Source: Bugula neritina
Lineage: Eukaryota > Bryozoa > Gymnolaemata > Cheilostomatida > Bugulidae
Direction: 5' to 3'
Assembly: GCA_964035545.1 (NCBI GenBank)
Contig: OZ037765.1
Location: 29,066,004-29,130,003 of the forward strand
DNA: 64,000 nucleotides
Made by a program: the position numbers and the translations under genes. The notes below the pieces were generated by a model. The model was given only the letters and a program-made list of their open reading frames with translations, was not told where the DNA came from and made no database searches. This document shows, piece after piece, positions 26,001 to 36,413 of this stretch; the stretch's first letter is position 1; every line of letters begins with the position of its first letter.

Positions 26001-29000
26001 TTGTAGCCACATCAGCACTGCATGAGTCATCAGTTGTTATGTAATAGTTGTGTAGCCAGCATCTTGATATATTCACTGCTCTACTTGGGGCGATGCTATC
26101 TTTATGCCTACATTCTCTATCACTATAATCTACACACATTCACTGTGTAAACTACCAACCCATTCCTTATTTTGTAATATAATATCATGATAGTAGTAGT
26201 AGGGCCCCATGTCACACACCATGTCACACACCATGTCACACACCATGTCACACAACATGTCACACAACATGTCACACACACAATGTCACATACCTGCTTA
26301 TATCAGGTACAGCTTGTAGCATCTTAAGTATTATATAAACTCAGCCAACTTTTAAAATAAGTTGTGTTTTTCTTTTTATTTCTTCACATAATATGCCTGA
26401 CCTTTCATCACCTCCATCACTTGGCTATGTATTTGAAAAGTACTACACACACTACATACACTACATCCACTAAATACACTACACACACTACACATACTAC
26501 ATACACTACATATACTACACACACTACACATACTACATACACTACACATACTACATACACTACATATACTACACATACTACATACACTACATATACTACA
26601 TATACTGCATGCACTACATGCACTACATGCACTACATATACTAGTAGTGTGTACCAATCCTCATTGTGTATTTCCCAAACCTAGTTTATTGTTCTTAACA
26701 TGTGAATATCCTTCCCCAAATTACGGTGAATGACCAGTGAATTCAGCTAATCATGATACTATAGCCTGCTTATTCAATGCTCTACTATTTGTTTTACAGT
26801 CCTTATCCAAAGGCACCAGAGCACGTGAAGGTCAGTATCACCACCACACTATATACTATACTTTAACCTTTCTCTCTCTACCTTAACCAGTGCAATGCTC
26901 AACCTGCAAAGTGGTTCTACTAACCTACTATATGATCTTGTGTACCTTAAGTCTAGAAAAGCTGATAGTCAAAGTGCAGAGTGTTTTATTATGTATATCA
27001 AAACCTTAAGATATGTTATACAACTTGGCCAGTTATATAAGCTATATTATTATAGATTTTGCAACTTTTTTCTGTTGCGAGTTTGGTTGCCATGTTTCTA
27101 CAAACATATTTTCTTACCACCTCTTACCTCTTACTATTGTTTAATCTGTAAATTCTTGGGAATGATGACTCTTTAAACTTTGGTTGTTCTTAAGCTGAAA
27201 TCTTCATTAATTCAGATTTTATAAAATCATTTAAAAATGTCATATTTTAGTATATCTAGGGTATGTGATTTGGAGTTATGCTCTCAACTGTCTATGGTAT
27301 TACATTAAACTGCAGTGCCTTGCAGTCTGGTGGCATTCTGATTCACACATTCAACTCTCATCACTGTTCATTGAACTAATATCTCTTGACATGTATTAAA
27401 TGGCATGTTCTATATAACTATAGGATGCAGTACCTTCTCGCACGTCTTACTGTATTACTCTGTTATAGTATATTACTGTGTACTCTGTACTTACAATGTT
27501 ATATGTTATGATTTACGCAGATATCACTGCAACAGTACCCGAGTCCGCATTGTACAACAACTCCACAGTTAGTGCTACAGAGCCCATAGATAATGATACT
27601 GTTAGTAATACTTCCCTCACTTCTCTCTCCTCTAGGTTTCAAGTAAGTGTATGTGTATTTTTCTTAATTGTTGTAGATTAACTTACATTAATGTTACTGG
27701 TCCAGCTAGTAGAACTGGCAGCTAGTAGCAAACAACTGCATTCTATATAAGTTTATGTACTAAAATCTGCAGCAATTTGTCATTGCCGAATTATCAGAAA
27801 TTTATTCAAGTGATGACTTTATGTGAATACAGAATAGGACTGGTATTTTTATTGTTTAAGTTTATAGTCTAGTAATTCAACTGCTGATGTGTGGTGCTCA
27901 TTGCAAGATGGCAGCAGTCAACTATTAGGGGTTGCCGTATTTCTGCAACGTGTTCCGTCTGTTGCAGTCAATGGAATCTGTTTCCCGGCGAGATTCATAC
28001 GACTCGTGGAAGATTCCGGCTGCTGAAATCACGTATGACGAGAGGATAGGGTCGGGTTCATTTGGCACCGTATACAAAGGCAACTACTTTGGCACAGTGG
28101 CTATTAAAATACTTAAAGTTACCAATCCCACCCCAGCACAAATACAGGCATTTGAAAACGAAGTCACAGTCCTAAGGTAAAGCATTGTTATATACACCTT
28201 TGAGGTCATTGCAGTTATAATCTCTCTCTATCTCTCTTCCCCTCACTCTCTCACCTTTGGATCAATTGAAGAGAGTAAAGTTCTCTACTATATAGAAATA
28301 ACATGTGGTACATGTATGCCTACATCTCACAGATAGGCTCGGTTGCCAACTTGTCAAGGTCTAAAGTCTTTAGCAGTTTCGTTTTCTCACCAAAACCCAC
28401 CCTAATAGAATGACATGATGTTACAATATTGCGGAGCACTGTGAACAGTGAAGACAACTCTAAATTACAATTGACTGTCGTGAATGTCTCACATATATTT
28501 ACTATATTAAATTTAGGAAAACAAGGCACAAAAATGTGTTGCTGTTTTATGGATGGCATATTAAACCTCAACTCACTATAATAACCCAATGGTGTGATGG
28601 ACTAAGTCTATATAAGCACCTGCACGTAGATGGCACAATATTTCCAGTCAAACAACTGTGTGACATTTCAAGGCAGACAGCTCAAGGAATGGAGTAAGTG
28701 TCTAAGATCATGTTATTAATGCTAACTTGTGTCGGGATTTACAGAAGGGTCTGTACACCATCTGCTAGTGTGCTGGAACGTAACTATATTCCTGTTTTGT
28801 AGTTATCTGCACGCTAAAAATATAATACACAGAGACATGAAGTCTAACAATATATTCCTGACTCAAGACATCACTGTGAGAATTGGTGACTTCGGTCTGG
28901 CGACAGTAAAAACAAGATGGAGTGGATCTCATCAGTTTGCTCAACCCACAGGATCAATACTATGGATGGTAAATATTATAGTCGTGTGTTGCATATTACC

Positions 29001-30902
29001 GCGTGTTGCATTATGTAGTAAGTATTGTTGGAATATAGTAATTTAATAATTTGATAAATGTTGCTTCAACTATAGTGTGAGTTTGCCAGCCTTTGCCATG
29101 ATAATATAAATGTAATGTCAAGTATAAAATTGTTTTCATTGTATCTAGAAAGTTGTATGATACCATCATATGTGAGCTAATAAAGAAATCTTCACTTATC
29201 TCAGCAAAGCACTTGTATTACACGGCAACTCCTTTAATGTAGCCTATTTTTAGCAATTATGTGAAAGAGATTTTTGTTTTTTTTGCAGTCATTATGTGTT
29301 GATCAGTTGAATATCTGAAATACTGGTGTTGTACTAATTTTTATCAACCTTTGATCTCGCTACAAAAGATATGCTCACTCTTTCAAATGTTTAGAGTTGT
29401 CTTCTTTCAAAGTTTTTTTACTGGAATACCGCTGCATATTTCGTGTCCAAGTTGCATCTCTAGTTGTTTAATTTGAAGCTCTCTTGTATTAAAGCTCAAC
29501 TGAGGTTGTTCATATACTCCACTTTCTCATAATATTATAAGGAGCAGCCGTGGTCTAGGGGTTAGAGCGTTTGCTTAGTAAGCACGACCCGACAAAGGCC
29601 ATTGGTGATGTTAAAAAGAGCATCCAGTCATAATTGCTCCTGTGCCCCATTCGAATAAATCCTTAGCCTGATTCAACAAAAAAAAACCCTTTCCATCAGG
29701 GATTTCTCACAGGGATTGTAACTATAAACTTTCGTGAGTTTTTTCCTCATAATGTTATGTTAAGTATGCTGAATAGAAACATACAATTCGCTTGCTGCGT
29801 CTTTAGGCTCCCGAAGTGATAAGAATGAAGGAAGACAATCCGTACACATTCCGTTCTGACGTATACGCATACGGTGTAGTACTCTACGAGCTCTTCAGTA
29901 GCTCCCTCCCCTATTCTCACATCAACAACCGAGATCAGGTAATTCTACCAATCAAACGCTGCAATACAACTAGATACCCAATCACATGCTTTGTATCATC
30001 TAATTATCCTCAGTCACGTTGGAAACCTGATCAGAGTGTTGTTTTTGAACATTAATTTGGAGTTGTGGCTCGCTGTAGATCTTATTTATGGTGGGAAGCG
30101 GGTTCCTTCGACCAGACCTGAAAAAGTTACGTGATGACACGCCAGAAGGGATGAAGGCTTTACTCGAACGCTGTATCGATATAAAAAGAGAAAATAGACC
30201 TCTCTTTGTACAGGTATGTGACTTCTTTGTACAGGTATGTGACATATTTGTACAGGTATGTGACATATTTGTACAGGTATGTGACATATTTGTACAGGTA
30301 TGTGACATCTCTGTACAGGTATGTAACCTCAGTGGTATTGTACATAAGACAGTGGGATGCTTTATACTTGATTTATTCTAGCAGTCTAGCAGCAACTTAA
30401 TATGAGTGTTAAAATGAACACTTAATAAACTGATTTAAGCCACTTGTGCTTCCATAATACTTCTATACCTACAGAACATTTGAGTATTTAAACTGTACAT
30501 TGTGCATCAGATTATAAAAATGCCACATGTTTTTATTAAATTTATTTGCTCTGAACTATTGAATGTTTATAGTTTCAGTATCTTTAGCTTGTCCAGGACT
30601 GCATTGTAGCTTTATCCTGCAATGCAGGTTTTATATAGAGCTGTAGCCCACCAGGTGCTCCTGCTCTAGCAGGTCTAATAATTGCTGTCTCTATCTTTCA
30701 GATTCTACATGATCTAGACAACATCAAATTAAGAAAACACAATCTGGTTAGGAGTGCGTCTGAGCCATGTCTTAGTTTATCACAAGTGAACTTTGACGAG
30801 CTTGACTTCTATTACAATGTACCTCCCAAGACCCCTATGCACGTTCCTGGCGCGTTCAATGATGTCTTCACTAGCCATTCAAGAACTATTGATGACTTGT
30901 AG
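17054..30902 (+). CDS. BRAF: RAF serine/threonine kinase (BRAF-type MAP3K)
   Basis: Sixteen exons join in frame to 721 residues: 17054-17095, 19580-19681, 20763-20904, 21091-21263, 22205-22308, 23032-23149, 24031-24194, 24898-25045, 26800-26830, 27521-27642, 27968-28176, 28517-28693, 28803-28968, 29807-29938, 30079-30213 and 30702-30902. Order: BRAF-specific region (15-75), Ras-binding domain (about 138-211, [13 protein letters not shown] then [12 protein letters not shown]), C1 zinc domain (225-269), a 14-3-3 site RTTSVP (S309), kinase (402-670) with GSGSFG, catalytic K429, HRD D522, DFG D540, activation-loop T545-V546 as in human T599-V600, gatekeeper T in ITQWC, MAPE, and a C-terminal 14-3-3 site RSASEP (S675). 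RAF binds GTP-Ras at the membrane and phosphorylates MEK. The BRAF-specific region argues for BRAF over CRAF; invertebrates usually have one RAF. Odd points: HRDMKSNN has Met for the usual Leu, the N-region reads RRDSYDSW, and exon 15 ends in a repeat of its own donor. Confidence 0.96.
17096..19579 (+). other. RAF intron 1
   Basis: A 2.5-kb AT-rich intron with no coding signal on either strand. The first kilobase shares a low-complexity texture with the region upstream of ZCCHC8. A run of nine G near 18440 is the only striking local feature. Confidence 0.7.
21896..22050 (+). repeat. About 20-bp minisatellite in RAF intron 4
   Basis: About seven units of GTGAGTCATAGACTTRGAGT with small length changes. 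Each intact unit carries GTGAGT, a strong donor core, on the RAF coding strand. The array lies about 630 bases after the true donor at 21264. Confidence 0.85.
22680..22795 (+). repeat. CTCTCACC-type pyrimidine-rich stretch
   Basis: Irregular repeats of CTCTCACCTCTC within a RAF intron, about 240 bases before the exon at 23032. It is pyrimidine-rich on the coding strand. Confidence 0.7.
25110..25456 (+). repeat. 17-18-bp minisatellite in a RAF intron
   Basis: About 20 units of TATATACTGTATAGTCT with variants ending ATGTGT or CTGTAC. It begins about 65 bases after the donor at 25046. The units contain no strong donor core. Confidence 0.85.
25738..25985 (+). repeat. TATTACAATATA-type degenerate tandem array
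   Basis: Repeated TATTACARTATAT and CATTGTATTACAG pieces over about 250 bases in a RAF intron. Several units end TTACAG, like a 3' splice site, but no coding exon follows. Confidence 0.75.
26207..26292 (+). repeat. 12-bp tandem array CATGTCACACAC
   Basis: Six to seven units of CATGTCACACAC in the RAF intron before the 31-nt exon. Simple expansion, no visible function. Confidence 0.9.
26438..26642 (+). repeat. ACTACATACACT-type array
   Basis: About 200 bases of ACTACACA, ACTACATA and ACTACATGC octamers. Frames are open on both strands only because the repeat lacks stops. It ends about 155 bases before the 31-nt RAF exon at 26800. Confidence 0.9.
26800..26830 (+). other. RAF 31-nt micro-exon
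   Basis: Only 31 nt (phase 0 to phase 1) between TTTTACAG and GTCAGT. It encodes [10 protein letters not shown] plus one base, in the variable linker between the C1 domain and the kinase. Skipping it would change frame, so it is probably constitutive. Confidence 0.75.
29541..29742 (+). repeat. tRNA-like SINE, copy 2 (RAF intron 13)
   Basis: The best-preserved head of the three copies: GTGGTCTAGGGGTTAGAGCG matches a tRNA A-box region. The downstream body shares GGCCATTGGTGATGTTA, CCAGTCATAATTGCTCCTG, AAATCCTTAGCC, TTTCCATCAGGG and TCACAGGGATTGTAACTATA with the other copies. It sits in the intron before the exon at 29807, 65 bases from the acceptor. Confidence 0.75.
30199..30325 (+). repeat. 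21-bp array repeating the RAF exon-15 splice donor
   Basis: Six tandem units of 21 bases, consensus TTTGTACAGGTATGTGACAT. Each holds a complete CAG/GTATGT donor, with CAG ending at 30213, 30234, 30255, 30276, 30297 and 30318. The first is the donor needed for the conserved RAF reading frame (RPLFVQ then ILHDL). The spacing is a multiple of three and there is no stop until beyond 30370, so each later donor would insert a further seven residues (VCDFFVQ or VCDIFVQ) at the start of the last kinase helix. Every unit also has TTTGTACAG directly before GT, the form of a recursive splice site. Confidence 0.92.
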
Positions 30903-33222
30903 TAACATTCAAACGTCCATCAGGCCGTACTTAGCTGCTAGCATCCGACACTATGATAATATTGTATATAAACAAGTTTCTATTTGCATAGACTAATATA
31001 TGTCTGTATATATATACCGTGGACTGTAAACCGTTGGTATATATAGATGTAATATAAAATTACACTGTAAATTAACAGCGTATGATGCAGTTTTGTAGAC
31101 TGTGTTGTATGTAGATTTTTGCTGCGTACTGCCAGTGTATAAATGCACCAAAGCATGCTAAATGACTCTAGGTAAGCATTTCTGTACGCAGCTGCTGAAA
31201 CTAAATTATGTACATTTTACTTTTTGTCTTTTTTAAAAGTCTAACCTTGGAAGCTAATGTTTAGTTTAGTGTAAAATAGTTGTAATAAGATTTTTATTTT
31301 TACTGCATATTTGATTATTTATACATTTCAAAGGAGCTTCATTTCGTAAACTATACTGTTGGTCAGACTATCTGCCCTAAACAAAGATAGGATATCAGTT
31401 ATTATGCACTTGCAACTGGGGCATGTAATGCCTGCACCATCATTAATAGTAACATTTATGCTTTTGTTGCCAGTTTTTAAACTGTCTTTAGTAATGGCTA
31501 AAGTAATACAATAGATTATATGCAGAGAGAAAAGTTTTACTGCATTGTCTTGTTCTTTTGCTTCAAACTTGATGATTTATTAAAGCCTTCCATTCCATAT
31601 GTAACAAGGCCAAGAGAGGTTTGTGAATTTTTTTGGTGGACTACCTAGGTTTCTAAAAGGCTGAAACTGCACAAGAAAATTCAATTACTCAACATCAGCA
31701 TTACAACATTTTCACAGAAAGCTAAAAGATTTGATAATCAATTGATACCAGGGTAACCAGTTACATTTCCAACTATACTTGATTACTGTATCAATAAATT
31801 GTTCGCTGAAAGATCTCCTGACCTGAAAATAACCTTTCTCAAATCATAAAAAGTTGGAGTTGTCTTGTTTCCACATTTAATGAGTTGCTCTATGCTGCTA
31901 TTAGTGGTCCTAAACAATGAAGTTATATACAATGCAATGGTCTTGGCCATAAAAAACGCACAGTAATTATAACATGAAGCAAAATGGAAAAAGCGTGAGT
32001 AAAAACTGGAAAAGTTATAGCAATGAGAGTTGTCTGCCCATTAAATGAAACATTTACTCAAACTCCAAAGCCAAGCAATTTAACTTTGATTGAAAATAAT
32101 GGCATCTTTGCTTATAAGTAGAAACGTGTGATGCTCTATAAGTTTAAGATGCAGACTGGGAAGCATTGTAAGACAGTCGGTGTCCACTTACACTAACACA
32201 GAGTTCTTATGTTTTCCTCTAGAGATTGAATTAACAATCAACATTGAAACATCATTTTCTACTGAATATCTCTTCTATTTAAATTAGCAAAGCAAAAGAT
32301 ATTATATATACTAAATAATATTCAATGTATTTTACTCTACAGCATTAACAACATGCATGTCTTGAGTGCGATCAGAGTTTATTTTAAAAGAAGTCCATTT
32401 TTATTAAAATATCTATCAGGTGTGAGCCTATTTTGAAACAGACTAGATTATAATTTATTGCATAGAATGATTTCTAAAAATATTAAACAAAAGAGTGTTC
32501 ATTTACATATAAAGCATATGTAAATTAACACCGTGTAGTGTAATCATAATTATGTTGTATTATAGTATTGTAGCTATATTAGCTATTAGAGAAAAAGCTA
32601 TGCAAAGCTTTCAGCTATATATAGTTAATTTTTGATGTATGTTATGTTTTCACTAGCTCCGTGCTATTCAACTAGGCTACATGCCGTACACGAAATGAGT
32701 TCATAATTCTACACAGTCTTGTCACTTGAAGCATTTTAGTCATGCGCAGATATGAAAAATCTACTCTACTACAATTTCACAATTGCTGCTTGCTGCATGG
32801 TATCATTCTATAGCCAACTCCATATTTATTTGAAAACTTTTAATCAATATTTGTATTGAGACTTTAATTTCTGCCTTCCTATTGGATATTCTAATCATGC
32901 ATGTTAAATAAAGTTTTGTGTAATTTGCTGTGTGCAAATAGAAACGGTTGTATGGAGTTTTAATAAGATAATTCAATTCATTATCAAATACAAAGAATAA
33001 AATGTTATTTGATGAAGTAAGGCATAGCTAAGTACTTGTTAATTCATTCAAGGGTAATTCAAAAGATTAAAAGCTCCTTCTGTAGCAATATCCTTGCCTT
33101 ATTCATTTAGTTGAATGAGGAATGCTGCCAGAGTAGCTGGAAATCACTAGTTGTAGCAGCAGGCTGGTCAGCGAGGTTTTGCTAGCTACTTAGTTACTAG
33201 CCCAGTACCAACTCCCTGAAAT
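30903..33222. other. RAF 3' region and spacer
   Basis: No coding sequence is supported here. It must include the RAF 3' untranslated region. Candidate poly(A) hexamers on the plus strand are ATTAAA at 31579-31584 and AATAAA at 31793-31798. The rest is AT-rich sequence without clear repeats. Confidence 0.6.
31793..31798 (+). terminator. Candidate poly(A) signal of RAF
   Basis: AATAAA about 890 bases after the stop codon. ATTAAA at 31579-31584 is an alternative. Chance hits are common in such AT-rich DNA. Confidence 0.3.
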
Positions 33223-34570
33223 ATGTGTCGTTGGGGCTGTCAGACTACAGACACCGTAAGTTATACAGTTTTTAGTTGTGGATAGTAGGCTATAAAGTAG
33301 ATGGCAGCTGATTGTAATGATGCTGTCATGTGTATGCAAGTCCATGTTATAACAGCTTCTATTATTTGGTCAGATGTCTTATGAAAACTTTATAATATTT
33401 AAATTGTTTCTTTATGCATGTGTAAAAGCAACCTATCAGTTTTTATTTATATATAAAAAACACAGTTATTAACTTTATTTTCTTCAGACTTACATGTGTA
33501 AGTGGTGTGGCACCAGGTTTTGTAAGGAATGCCTGCGTGGCGAGTTTGGAACTGGCGTTATGAGAGATAGTAGTTGGTGTGTTCAGTGCAATCAGGTGAG
33601 ATTGGAATTTTTCTAAGAAATCCTTTGTATTGTTTTGGTTCAAGCAATTCTCTCTTTTCAAGTTACTGCAGGTAGCAGCTCCCAACCTGCGTATAACTCT
33701 TTTCATTCCCCAATACTTTCAAGTATGTCTTACCAACTCTATGTGACCCAACTGTCTATAGTACCTATAGTAAATCATATGTTTATCACTGCATGATTAT
33801 CAACTGATTGAGCAACATTTCAAGGTACCTCTAGATTTTTCCGAGGCAACCATGAGGTACTAGTACCCTGGGAAGCGCTACTATCTACGTGAGTACTAGT
33901 ACCTCAGCGAGTACTAGTACCTCAGTGAGTACTAGTACCTCAATGAGTACTAGTACCTCAGCGAGTACTAGTACCTCAGTGAGTACTATATAGTACCTCA
34001 AGTAAGATACTAATGCTGTTAATGATATATGGAGTTTAAAATGCAACTGACTTAAAAGCCTCTTTAATATTCTATAATACAAACAGTTCAATTGTTTTTC
34101 ATTTTATTATATATTATATTACAAAACTATATTATTCAATGTTTAGTATTGTTATTCTTATTATATCAAAGAGATGGTCACCAGCTTTCTTCTAATAGCA
34201 AATATATAATGAGTTTTCTGCAAATTTCTATTCATAAATAATTATGTTCATCACATACATATAATCTTATAGACTGAAATCTGTACAAGAATAATTGACT
34301 TTTGTAACGATTCAACTCAAAATAGACTAGCTTACACATAGACACAGTGTATTGCATAGTAAATAAATTTTGTTACTTTATGACTTTTTGTTACATGGTA
34401 TGTTGTTGTAGAAAAAGTGTGTAGGTAAAAGGGTAGAGTATGTACCATCTGCCAATTCAGATGGTAAGTCAAACAAAGTGTCTAGAGGTTCAAATAGAAA
34501 AACTGGTAAAGCAAAGAAACCATCAAACAAAGGAGATGCTAAAAAGAAAAAAGGAAAAAGAAAGAAATGA
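33223..34570 (+). CDS. Small cysteine-rich, lysine-tailed protein, function unknown
   Basis: Three exons (33223-33255, 33488-33595, 34412-34570), all junctions in phase 0, give 99 residues. The first two-thirds carry paired cysteines: CRWGC, CKWCGTRFC, KEC, CVQC and a further C, alternating with aromatic residues, which suggests two zinc sites in a treble-clef or FYVE-like arrangement. The last 40 residues are Lys/Ser/Gly-rich and end in a run of Lys and Arg, like a nuclear or nucleolar targeting tail. I do not recognise the family. Splice signals are good (CTTCAG, GTGAGA, TTGTAG). The short first exon (11 codons) is the least certain part; its ATG is in frame and its cysteines fit the pattern. 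It lies in the same direction as RAF, 2.3 kb downstream. Confidence 0.7.
33853..34000 (+). repeat. 18-bp minisatellite with donor-like cores
   Basis: About seven units of GAGTACTAGTACCTCAGY in intron 2 of the small zinc-protein gene, about 260 bases after its donor at 33596. Units read CAGTGAGTACTAGT, including GTGAGT on the coding strand. GTACTAGTAC is a palindrome within each unit. Confidence 0.85.
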
Positions 34571-35020
34571 CGAAAGCATCACCAGCAGCACATTATGCAA
34601 AGATAAGGAACGGAATTTACAATTAAAATAACCTGCATGTATTTATGTAGATTATATGCTAAAAGGTACACTGTTCGCTGGTTATTAGGTTGTATAGACT
34701 GGCTGTAGAAACTAATTTACTTCTTACATTGTGCTACTTTTTCGGTAAAATAATAATAAGACGTTCAATTTTTATTAGGTGGATTTTTTATATAAAAAAT
34801 AAGACTTGCTTTGGACACTCATACTTTTGATAGCTGGTTTTATTTTCTGATTTCTACTTTATAAGCTATACGTAACACATCCTATAGCAATTGATATAGC
34901 TATGTATCTAGCTAATATATAGCTATTAATTAAACCGATTTTAATTAATTTGCAACTTTTTGACTAAGTGATTTTATATAAAAAATTTTGCCTAACGGTA
35001 TTTGCAAGAACCCAGGAAGG

Positions 35021-35347
35021 CTAGTATATGCTAGTATATGATAGTATGTGCTAGTATGTGCTAGCATACATTAGTATATGCTATTATATGATGGTATATA
35101 TGCTAGTATGTGCTAGCATACATTAGTATATACTATTATATGATGGTATATATGCTAGTATGTGCTAGCATACATTAGTATATACTATTATATGATGGTA
35201 TATTTGTTAGTATGTGCTAGCATACATTAATATATACTATTATGTGATGGTGTATATATATGTTAGTATGTGCTAGCATATATCAGTATATACTATATAC
35301 TATTATATGATGGTATATATGCTAGTGTTCTATAGTATACTAGTATG
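35021..35347. repeat. About 54-bp minisatellite built from TGCTAGTATGTGCTAGCATA
   Basis: Five to six long units, each containing GCTAGTATGTGCTAGCATAC, then ATTAGTATATACTATTATATG and ATGGTATAT. TGCTAGCA inside each unit is a perfect palindrome. Units differ by small indels. Confidence 0.85.
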
Positions 35348-36276
35348 CGGCTGTTTTTCCAAATTGCAAGCTTAAAAATTCAGACTGCTAAACTAAGACC
35401 TTGCTTGAAATTTAGATACTTCGTTTGGTTCGTATTGGAAGAGAAGACAACTCTATAGTTATTTGCTACTAATAAAGTTCTGCAGTTATTTAGTTACTTT
35501 GCTTGCAATATAATATTTGCAGTTTTCATAAACTTTTTCTTTCTTCTTAAAGCTCATGAACTAAGCTGCATATCTAATGCTGTCAACTTTCACAATCTAG
35601 CTCTGTAAGCTGAGTGATTAATTCAAATATTTCTTTATAATTATTTGTCCCTGTCATACATAAAGTTGTGATAGTAATAACAATTATAGTTGAAATTTGA
35701 ATTTTCTTTTATTACAGAACTATTTTATTTTTATACTATTTTGTAGTTAGTCTTTAATAAAATAAACTAACAAAGAATTCAACAAACTTTCTTAAAGCCT
35801 TTACTGTTATAATTGTTAACTTTATTTATTTTATAAAGTAAATAAAATCTTTGCAGACACATACACAAACACAACTGCAAATACATAAAATACAGTTTGC
35901 AAGCTTGTGTAACTTAGCAATGATGCCAAGTTTGTTTAAAGCTGAAGTAATTTGATTTCAAGATCGTGATTCATGAAATTACATGCAATTATTGACTGCA
36001 GTGCACATACGTGCGTGCCTATAACAGCATGAAATACATTTTCAACACAAAGACTTTAATGAATTATAATTATATATACTGCGCATACACGTTATCATAT
36101 TTATGAACCATGAAAATGGCGTTTTTTTAAATGAAATCGATATACCTAAAGGCAAGTGTACTTTGCAGCTTTCAGTTTCAGCCTATGCTATTTATTATTA
36201 TTATAACAGCTATAATTCTTATTGTATAGCTTTTTACATGACACTTACAGCATCAAGAAATAGCTTATTTTTTAGT

Positions 36277-36296
36277 TTTATTTACTTTTATTTATT
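36277..36296 (-). terminator. Overlapping poly(A) signals of the MZB1-like gene
   Basis: Three TTTATT hexamers (36277-36282, 36287-36292, 36291-36296) read AATAAA on the minus strand, 118 to 137 bases after the stop codon. Confidence 0.65.
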
Positions 36297-36413
36297 GTTG
36301 AACCAAAATTGTAACATCTAGTATGAGTAACACGCAGGACATAGCACATAGTTATTTGCTGTACTATTGCTGTAACCAACACAATCCTAACTGAAATATT
36401 ACAATGCAGTGTC

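Larger units (their letters stand above)
34571..36413. other. Spacer between two converging genes
   Basis: About 1.8 kb holding the 3' ends of the small zinc-protein gene (+) and the MZB1-like gene (-), plus the minisatellite at 35021-35347. No coding sequence is supported. Confidence 0.65.

Noticed and set aside
26376-26684. Open frames on both strands with TTY or CSMCS repeats
   Set aside because: They are products of the ACTACATA tandem repeat lacking stops, inside a RAF intron.
30000-30308. Minus-strand frame with MSHTCTN repeats
   Set aside because: Antisense reading of the 21-bp RAF donor array; the plus strand has the conserved kinase exon.
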